Part shown: positions 58,119-64,000 of the stretch, one piece after another
Position numbering within the stretch: the first letter of the stretch is position 1
How the letters are laid out: every line of letters begins with the position of its first letter
NCBI GenBank assembly: GCA_946478665.1
Contig: CAMLCZ010000001.1
Coordinates: 248,001 to 312,000 of the forward strand
Origin: an uncultured Bartonella sp.
Lineage (GTDB): Bacteria; Pseudomonadota; Alphaproteobacteria; Rhizobiales; Rhizobiaceae
Direction of reading: 5' to 3'
Length of the DNA stretch: 64,000 nucleotides
The notes under the pieces: model-generated
Told to the model about the DNA's origin: nothing
Database searches by the model: none
What the model saw: the letters and a program-made list of their open reading frames with translations, nothing else
Translations under genes and position numbers: made by a program

Positions 58119-60743
58119 ATGAAAAGCGAAAAAGCAGTGGATGAAAATATGTCTACATCGCATGAACCCAAAAATTCATCGCGGTTTGTTCATCTTTTAA
58201 AAACGTTTTTAGCACCACTTGTCGGCATTACCATCGCGGCAATTTCCTTTTTTGTTTTGTGGGAGCTGCTTAAAACCACTTCCAGACATGACACAATTGA
58301 AGCTTTCAAGAGTTATACCAATACCAGTCTGTTACTCGCCGCATTTTTTACGCTTTTAAGCTATTGTGGCATTGCGCTTTATGATGTGGTTGCAGCCCGT
58401 ACCATTGCACCGGGTAAAATAACATCACCTGTTGCTGCCCTTGCCGGCTCAGCCGGCTATGCTGTTTCCAATGCTCTTGGCTTCTCGTTTCTAACTGGTG
58501 GTGCGCTGCGTTATCGTGTTTATGCACGCGAAGGTGTGGGCCTTGCCGATATTGGGCGTATCATCAGTATGTCATGGTTTTCCATGTGGTTTGCATTGCT
58601 GGTCATTATCGGTTTTGCACTCGCATTTGAACCGGATGATCTGCCATGGCTTGGCACACTCAATCTAACAGCTGATCGCATTGCCGGTATTATTATACTT
58701 GCCTTTCTCGTTGGTCTTATTGCTTGGCTATATGGTGGTGCCAGAGAACTGAAGGTTGGTTCCCTTTCCTTAAAGCTTCCTGGATCCAAAGGGGCTTTAA
58801 TGCAAATATTTGCCGGACTGGTTGATATTACTTCGGCTTCAGCCACCCTTTATGTGCTTATGCCAAGTGATTTCCAAACAGGGTTTGCGGCTTTCACACT
58901 TGTTTTTGCGGTTGCGATTGTCATTGGTGTTGTCAGCCACTCACCAGGTGGTTTAGGTGCTTTTGAGGCCGTGTTGATTGGCGGCCTTAGGCTTGAAGGC
59001 AATGCAAATGCTGTTGCTGCACTTCTTGTTTACCGGCTTATTTATACAATTCTTCCGCTGGTTATTGCGATTTTCGGCATGGCATTTTGGGAAATTTTCC
59101 GGCAACGTAAGAAAGTGTCTAGCAGTGCTGCACAGGTATCGCGTGTGATTGAGCCAATGATACCCTTTGTGGCGGCTGGTTTAACCTTCCTTGCCGGTGT
59201 TGTCATGTTGGTGTCGGTCGTAACTCCAGGTCGGCGTATTCGGCTTGATGTCCTTTCTGACATACTTCCTTTGATATTCATTGAAACTTCCAATCTCGTA
59301 GCCAGCCTCATCGGTATAATTCTGCTGATTGTGTCTTATGGTTTGGCGCGACGGCTTGCCAATGCATGGTTTGTAACGATCTTTCTATTGCTTACTGGCG
59401 CGGTGTTTTGTCTAACCAAAGGGCTTGATTGGGAAGAGGCCACCATTTTATGTGTGTTCTGCTTTGTTTTGTGGAGCTTCCGCCGATCGTTCTACCGTCG
59501 GCCACTTAATAATGGATTGACCATCAGTTGGGCGTGGCTTGCAAGTATCGCAGCTTTTGCCTGCGCCGTTATATGGCTTGGTTTTTTTGTCTATCGACAT
59601 GTCGAATATTCCAACGAATTATGGTGGAGTTTTGCATGGAATGCCAATGCACCACGATTTTTGCGGGCAAGCGTCGTTATCTTTTCTGTTATTTTTATCG
59701 CAGCCCTTTATAATATTATCCACCGCCCTTCCCGCAAGCAGGCACGCCACGGATTAACAATTCCCGATTGTATACCAAAACTTGTTTCTCAATCCCCGCT
59801 TTCCGATACGGCATTGGCCTTGTTGGGTGACAAACAATTTCTCGTATCACCTGATGAAGATGGGTTTATAATGTATAGTAAATCTGGTGGCAGTCTCATT
59901 GCATTGGGCGAACCAGTTAGCAATAACGAAAAAGTTTCAAATGATTTGGCATGGGAATTTCGCAAACATGCTGATAATGCTGCATTGCGAACAGTATTTT
60001 ATGGCGTTGGCCCACGCCATTTACCATTATATTTGGATATGGGACTTTCCGTTATCAAATTGGGTGAAGTTGCCAAGGTCTATTTACCTGATTTTTCTCT
60101 CGATGGCCCAAAACGCCAACCCTTCCGCTATGCTGAAAGAAAAGCGCAACGCGAAGGATTGGAATTTTCGATAATTCCGGCACATGAAGTTGAAAATAAT
60201 ATTGGTGCTTTGCGGTATGTTTCCGATACATGGCTTGCCTCAAAGGCTGGCGCCGAAAAACGTTTTTCCATTGGTTATTTCAATGAAGATTTCCTCAAAC
60301 GTTATGATGTGGCAATCATGAAGAAGGATAATCAGATTGTTGCCTTTGCCAATGTTTGGAAAAGCGGATTTCAGCAGGAAATTACTGTCGATATGATGCG
60401 GTATTTGCCCAATGTATCAAAGGTTATGATGGACGCTTTATTTGCCAATTTGCTCCTATATGGCAAAGAGCAAGGGTTCCAATGGTTTAATTTGGGCGCT
60501 GCCCCCTTAGCCGGACTATCAACAAACAGGCTCGCTGCAAGATGGCAGCGTATAGGTTCCTTTATTTATCGTCGCGGGCGTGATCTTTATCACTTTGATG
60601 GGTTGAAAAGCTTTAAAGACAAGTTCGACCCAACGTGGTCACCCCATTATTTAATCTGTCCTGGTGGACTTGATACAGCAAAAGTGCTTATCGACGTCAC
60701 GACACTTATCAACGGCAACCCTCTGGAGTTTTTACGTAAATGA
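58119..60743 (+). CDS. mprF: Lysyl-phosphatidylglycerol synthase LpiA/MprF
   Basis: An 874-aa membrane enzyme that transfers lysine from Lys-tRNA to phosphatidylglycerol and flips the product, lowering membrane negative charge and protecting against acid and cationic peptides. The N-terminal multi-helix flippase domain contains SHSPGGLGAFEAVLIGG; the C-terminal DUF2156 synthase domain shows FAYERKAQREGLEF-like FRYAERKAQREGLEF and FNLGAAPLAGL. It overlaps atvA by four bases (ATGA), the lpiA-atvA operon known from Rhizobium tropici and Agrobacterium. Confidence 0.95.
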   Translation: MKSEKAVDENMSTSHEPKNSSRFVHLLKTFLAPLVGITIAAISFFVLWELLKTTSRHDTIEAFKSYTNTSLLLAAFFTLLSYCGIALYDVVAARTIAPGKITSPVAALAGSAGYAVSNALGFSFLTGGALRYRVYAREGVGLADIGRIISMSWFSMWFALLVIIGFALAFEPDDLPWLGTLNLTADRIAGIIILAFLVGLIAWLYGGARELKVGSLSLKLPGSKGALMQIFAGLVDITSASATLYVLMPSDFQTGFAAFTLVFAVAIVIGVVSHSPGGLGAFEAVLIGGLRLEGNANAVAALLVYRLIYTILPLVIAIFGMAFWEIFRQRKKVSSSAAQVSRVIEPMIPFVAAGLTFLAGVVMLVSVVTPGRRIRLDVLSDILPLIFIETSNLVASLIGIILLIVSYGLARRLANAWFVTIFLLLTGAVFCLTKGLDWEEATILCVFCFVLWSFRRSFYRRPLNNGLTISWAWLASIAAFACAVIWLGFFVYRHVEYSNELWWSFAWNANAPRFLRASVVIFSVIFIAALYNIIHRPSRKQARHGLTIPDCIPKLVSQSPLSDTALALLGDKQFLVSPDEDGFIMYSKSGGSLIALGEPVSNNEKVSNDLAWEFRKHADNAALRTVFYGVGPRHLPLYLDMGLSVIKLGEVAKVYLPDFSLDGPKRQPFRYAERKAQREGLEFSIIPAHEVENNIGALRYVSDTWLASKAGAEKRFSIGYFNEDFLKRYDVAIMKKDNQIVAFANVWKSGFQQEITVDMMRYLPNVSKVMMDALFANLLLYGKEQGFQWFNLGAAPLAGLSTNRLAARWQRIGSFIYRRGRDLYHFDGLKSFKDKFDPTWSPHYLICPGGLDTAKVLIDVTTLINGNPLEFLRK

Positions 60744-62137
60744 CCTTTCGTCGTATTTTTCTGTTCGTTGTCGCAATACTCATTATTGGCTTGGCAACCT
60801 ATGGTGTTCTGCATCGCGGTAAAGTAAACCGCCTATGGGCAAGTTGGACTGGTTCAACATCACCAGTTGTCTATGCCGATGGCGAACGTTTATCCGAAAT
60901 TCCAGTCTATGTTCCGCAAGGTGATATTCGTGGCCTTGTTATATTGGTTTCCGACACGGGTGGTGCAAAAACACGTGAAGCCGATATGACTTCCGCGTTG
61001 CTGAAACGCCATTTGATTGTCGCATCTGTCGATTTCGATAATTGGCGTGAAACGCTTGATAAGGAAGATGGCGAATGTATTTATCTGGTTTCAGACCTTG
61101 AAGCTTTGTCAAAAGACGTGCTTCGTGGGCTTGATCTTGATGTCTATTTCCATCCAGTTATTGTTGGAATTGGTGAAGGTGGTGCAATTTCCTATGCTGC
61201 AGCGGCAGACTCGCCTGAAAATACACTGGCGGGAACTGTTGTTCTTGACCCATCTTTATCCTCGCACACTCGCTTGCCTTCCTGCACAGAAGATGACCAA
61301 GCGGTAAAAACATCTGATGGCGGATATGCTTATGAAATTGGCGCAACTGTACCATCACCAGTAACATTGATACGCAATGGTGGAACGTCTAACGACCCAA
61401 GACAAGCATTTCGCCAACATGTTGCGGCACTAATCGACGAACCTTCCTTTGAAGCGCGGTTAAAAATTACCGCAGACACGGCATTGGATTACGCAATTCG
61501 TGATGCTGCAAATGCAGACCTACCAGTTGTTGATATGCCGTCGAAAAATCCAGCAAAAGCATTGGTTATTTTCTTTTCAGGTGATGGCGGTTGGCGTGAT
61601 ATCGATATGCAAATTGGTGAATTATTTCAAAGCCAAGATGTCCACGTTATCGGTATTGATGCGTTGCGCTATTTCTGGACGAAGCGAACACCTGAAGAAG
61701 TATCGACCGATATAGAACAACTTATCCAGCAAGCCGACCCACAACAGAAGCTGCCGGTTGCACTGTTCGGCTATTCTTTTGGTGCTGATATATTGCCTTT
61801 CGCATGGCCACAACTTGATGAAAAAATACAAAAACAAGTCGCCATGATTGCCTTAATGGGGGTATCAACAACCGCTGATTTCCAGATTTCAATTGATGGT
61901 TGGTTGGGTGGCGCTGGTGATGTTCCTGTTTTACCGCTTTTGCAAAAAATGCCTAAAGATAAAACCATTTGTGTTTACGGCGAAGATGAAGAGGATAGCG
62001 CTTGCACCGACCCGTCTTTAGACCCTATGCAAAAAATAAAATTGCCTGGTGGACATCACTTTGATGAAAACTATCAAAGTCTGGCAAAGTCTTTGCATGC
62101 CATTTTGTTGAATAAAGCAAAATTAGAAAAGAATTAA
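60740..62137 (+). CDS. atvA: AtvA/AcvB, VirJ-family lysyl-PG hydrolase
   Basis: A 465-aa periplasmic protein with an N-terminal signal anchor (FLFVVAILIIGLATYGVL). The C-terminal alpha/beta hydrolase domain has VIFFSGDGGWRDID and the nucleophile elbow ALFGYSFGADILPF, as in VirJ/AcvB. In Agrobacterium, AcvB hydrolyses lysyl-phosphatidylglycerol made by LpiA, and in R. tropici AtvA is needed for acid tolerance. The translational overlap with lpiA means synthesis and turnover of the lipid are co-expressed. Confidence 0.93.
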   Translation: MTFRRIFLFVVAILIIGLATYGVLHRGKVNRLWASWTGSTSPVVYADGERLSEIPVYVPQGDIRGLVILVSDTGGAKTREADMTSALLKRHLIVASVDFDNWRETLDKEDGECIYLVSDLEALSKDVLRGLDLDVYFHPVIVGIGEGGAISYAAAADSPENTLAGTVVLDPSLSSHTRLPSCTEDDQAVKTSDGGYAYEIGATVPSPVTLIRNGGTSNDPRQAFRQHVAALIDEPSFEARLKITADTALDYAIRDAANADLPVVDMPSKNPAKALVIFFSGDGGWRDIDMQIGELFQSQDVHVIGIDALRYFWTKRTPEEVSTDIEQLIQQADPQQKLPVALFGYSFGADILPFAWPQLDEKIQKQVAMIALMGVSTTADFQISIDGWLGGAGDVPVLPLLQKMPKDKTICVYGEDEEDSACTDPSLDPMQKIKLPGGHHFDENYQSLAKSLHAILLNKAKLEKN

Positions 62138-62147
62138 ATACAACAAA

Positions 62148-62184
62148 AGCATACATCCCTTTAGCGACTAAAGGGATGTATGCT
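62148..62184 (-). terminator. Perfect 17-bp hairpin between atvA and the lipoprotein gene
   Basis: AGCATACATCCCTTTAG (62148-62164) pairs perfectly with CTAAAGGGATGTATGCT (62168-62184) around CGA. On the minus strand it is followed by TTTGTTG, so it ends the lipoprotein transcript; it probably also stops atvA. Confidence 0.85.
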
Positions 62185-62190
62185 GTAAAA

Positions 62191-62445
62191 TCACCTACAT
62201 TTGCGAGGACTCTCGCCTTTCAACTCTTGATTTGTGTTAATATCAAACACACGAACAGTAGCATTTGGAAAAGCTCTACATAAAGCAATCTTGCTACCAT
62301 AAATACCTGTTCCATGTGCAAGCATTTTCACATTTGGTGCTAATTCCTTACCATTTTCATCATATGCGACTACGCGATAATCGCCGTTTACTGTTATGCA
62401 CCCAGTTAACAATAACATACTACCAAGGAAACAGGCTTTTCTCAT
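62191..62445 (-). CDS. Small lipoprotein of unknown function
   Basis: An 84-aa protein with a lipoprotein signal (MRKACFLGSMLLLTGC); the lipobox is LTGC with C16, so it should be lipidated and membrane-bound. The mature part (about 68 residues) has two further cysteines (LCRAF and RKCR) that could form a disulfide. I know no family. The ATG at 62445 has AGAGGAAG upstream; an ATG at 62469 would place charged residues ahead of the signal. Confidence 0.8.
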   Translation of the reverse strand: MRKACFLGSMLLLTGCITVNGDYRVVAYDENGKELAPNVKMLAHGTGIYGSKIALCRAFPNATVRVFDINTNQELKGESPRKCR

Positions 62446-62649
62446 TAAATCTTCCTCTGTTAAGCGCATGAAATACTTAAACTATTATCGGATTTTCTGA
62501 TTGATTGTAACTATCTCTAAAATTTCGCCACCGACATTGCACATCTAACCGGTGCATCAGCCTAGTTGATGCGCCATTATCATGACACGTGTAGACAATG
62601 ATTAGGGTTAAAAGCAGCGTTTTTTAATAAAAATCGTGCTTAAGGTAAT
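62446..62649. other. Gap upstream of the 31-bp repeats
   Basis: About 200 bp with no gene. An imperfect hairpin (AAGCA...TGCTT, 62611-62643) with A/T-rich interior stands at the right end, and TAATAT at 62646-62651 is a weak -10. Confidence 0.35.
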
Positions 62650-62743
62650 ATGACGGTAATGCCGAAGCTGGTTACAGCGTATGGCAGTAATGCCGCGGTC
62701 TAGTTACAACATATGGCGGCAATGCAGTAGCTGGTTACAGCAT
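62650..62743 (+). repeat. Three imperfect 31-32-bp tandem repeats
   Basis: Units 62650-62680, 62681-62712 and 62713-62743 each begin ATGRCGGTAATGC-like and end in GTTACARCRT. They stop two bases before a plus-strand terminator. Confidence 0.8.
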
Positions 62744-62744
62744 T

Positions 62745-62774
62745 AAGCATTGTCAAAAGTGACAATGCTTTTTA
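62745..62774 (+). terminator. Orphan plus-strand terminator
   Basis: AAGCATTGTCA (62745-62755) pairs with TGACAATGCTT (62760-62770) around AAAG and is followed by TTTTTA. No plus-strand gene precedes it; the nearest genes are on the minus strand. Confidence 0.8.
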
Positions 62775-62860
62775 TAAAAATTGGGCATGATGATTTCACG
62801 CAATGATAAATAATACACGCAAATTATAATTGGATACCCCAACAGCGATAACGCGGCTGA

Positions 62861-63058
62861 CTAACAACAGCGAAAACCACCTTTGCCGCCATAGCGTGCA
62901 TCCTGCCGCTCGCGGAAAAACTCTTTATATGTCATTGGTTGTTGTTCGGGATGCACCTGCTTCATATGTTCCACATAAGTGTCATAATCTGGTATACCCA
63001 CCATCAACTTCGCTGTGCGCCCAAGAAATTTACTAACATCAAGAAAACCTATACACAT
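62861..63058 (-). CDS. YbdD/YjiX-family small protein
   Basis: A 65-aa protein of the YbdD/YjiX family (DUF466), which accompanies CstA pyruvate/peptide transporters and is needed for their function. [20 protein letters not shown] and [17 protein letters not shown] are typical, including the C-terminal GFRCC-like end. GAGGAGGT lies at ideal distance before the ATG. It is downstream of cstA on the same strand (77-bp gap). Confidence 0.92.
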   Translation of the reverse strand: MCIGFLDVSKFLGRTAKLMVGIPDYDTYVEHMKQVHPEQQPMTYKEFFRERQDARYGGKGGFRCC

Positions 63059-63135
63059 AATACCTCCTCATATTCCGACTTAAATGACAAGTTAGTGACG
63101 GCCTGAGCCGCCACTATATCTTGTTACAATTTCTG

Positions 63136-64000
63136 TCAGACAGCTTTACTCTGTTGGGAAATTACTGGTGTAGGAAATGGCTCGTAAGGCATTTCATTGA
63201 CAGTAGGTTTCTCATTTTTCAGGGCTTTTAAAGATGTTTTGATAGCAAACAATGTTAAAGCTAAAACAACCAGCATGAAAAATGCGGTCAAAACACCATT
63301 AACAGTATTGGCTAAAGCCTGTTGACTGTTTGTTGCTTTGCTTGCTGCAACGAAAAAGCTCAACTTAGCGTCAAACACTTTCTGCCAACCAGCGGTCATC
63401 GTACAGATAAACAACCATGCTGCTGGAACAATAGCGACCCAAGCATAACGTTGTTGCTTTGACTTGAACAGAACGACCGCACATAGCAACAATGCAATTG
63501 CCGCCAGCATCTGATTGGCGATACCAAATAGTGGCCAAAGCGAATAAATTCCGCCTTTAGGATCGACCGCGCCTTGATAAACAAAATATCCCCACATCAA
63601 CACAACCAAGGCTGTTGCCAAAAGATTGGCAAAAATATTGTCTGTTTTTTTCATATGTGGAAATACAGTGCCCAATAAATCCTGCAACATGAAGCGTGCT
63701 GAGCGTGTGCCAGCATCAACCGCTGTGAGAATGAATAAAGCTTCAAAAAGGATAGCAAAATGATACCAGAAAGACATATTCATCAAACCACCTAAGGCGT
63801 TATGCAGAATATGTGCCATACCAACAGCAAGCGTTGGTGCTCCACCAGTTTTTGCAACGATTGTCTCTTCACCCACGTCATGGGCGATACTAGTCAACAT
63901 TTCTGGCGTCACCTGAAAGCCCCAACTGCTAACCACAGCAGATGCGGATTGTACGAGATCACCCGTTCCTGAAGGAAGTAAAACGCTCACTGGCGAGTTC
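63136..64000 (-). CDS. cstA: CstA-type pyruvate/carbon-starvation transporter (C-terminal part)
   Basis: The visible 287 residues are the C-terminal part of a CstA-family multi-helix transporter. NSPVSVLLPSG at the edge continues an open frame beyond the window, and helices such as FEALFILTAVDAGTRSARFMLQD and LWPLFGIANQMLAAIALLL are characteristic. CstA with YbdD takes up pyruvate in enterobacteria. The true start lies past the right edge. Confidence 0.93.
   Translation of the reverse strand, partial: NSPVSVLLPSGTGDLVQSASAVVSSWGFQVTPEMLTSIAHDVGEETIVAKTGGAPTLAVGMAHILHNALGGLMNMSFWYHFAILFEALFILTAVDAGTRSARFMLQDLLGTVFPHMKKTDNIFANLLATALVVLMWGYFVYQGAVDPKGGIYSLWPLFGIANQMLAAIALLLCAVVLFKSKQQRYAWVAIVPAAWLFICTMTAGWQKVFDAKLSFFVAASKATNSQQALANTVNGVLTAFFMLVVLALTLFAIKTSLKALKNEKPTVNEMPYEPFPTPVISQQSKAV

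Overview
The window comes from the chromosome of an AT-rich alphaproteobacterium of the Rhizobiales (Hyphomicrobiales), most likely from the Bartonella/Brucella side of the order. The evidence is gene content and order: a suf operon led by a class I cysteine desulfurase, amidase-mrcA-prfB divergent from rne, divergent aspS/rnd, ppk-ppx, aapJQMP beside metC, lpiA/mprF-atvA/acvB, and a LexA whose operator is the alphaproteobacterial GTTC-N7-GTTC type. The genus cannot be fixed from sequence reading alone. I see no phage, insertion sequence, CRISPR array, rRNA or tRNA; nearly everything is core housekeeping.

Layout. 1-4.2 kb: sufC (cut by the edge), sufB, cysteine desulfurase, divergent alpha/beta hydrolase. 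4.4-11.4 kb: anmK divergent from tyrS, a large AsmA-like envelope protein, Bcp peroxiredoxin, a small exported protein. 11.6-21.4 kb: prfB (with a programmed +1 frameshift), mrcA and a cell-wall amidase on the minus strand; rne and lexA on the plus strand. 21.8-25.9 kb: rimO, bpt, a YrbL-like gene, then queC and queF, with a preQ1 riboswitch in front of queC. 25.9-34.1 kb: parC, an exported protein of unknown function, aspS, rnd, a PfkB-type kinase. 34.4-45.5 kb: ppk-ppx, a small zinc protein, an FAD monooxygenase, aapJQMP and metC. 45.6-53 kb: dnaE, a 28-codon LexA-controlled membrane peptide gene, recG, a phosphodiester glycosidase-like protein. 53.8-64 kb: glmS, glmU, ccdA, lpiA/mprF-atvA, a small lipoprotein, ybdD and cstA (cut by the edge).

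How the genes work together. Several are envelope genes: amidase, PBP1A, the AsmA-like protein, glmU/glmS (UDP-GlcNAc supply), anmK (wall recycling) and lpiA-atvA (lysyl-phosphatidylglycerol synthesis and turnover). Others serve translation and RNA: tyrS, aspS, prfB, rimO, queC/queF, rne, rnd. DNA maintenance is covered by lexA, dnaE, recG and parC.

What stands out. (1) A perfect LexA box sits between the -35 and -10 of a promoter that drives an unlisted 28-residue hydrophobic peptide just upstream of dnaE, a layout like the SOS membrane peptides SidA and TisB. (2) At two convergent gene pairs the paired 3' ends and the shared terminator are tandemly repeated: three copies of a 325-bp unit at glycosidase/glmS and two of 257 bp at pfkB/ppx, with a weaker third case before aspS. 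(3) Several intergenic regions carry short imperfect tandem arrays of 20-32 bp, one ending in an orphan plus-strand terminator. (4) A preQ1-I riboswitch overlaps the queC ribosome binding site.
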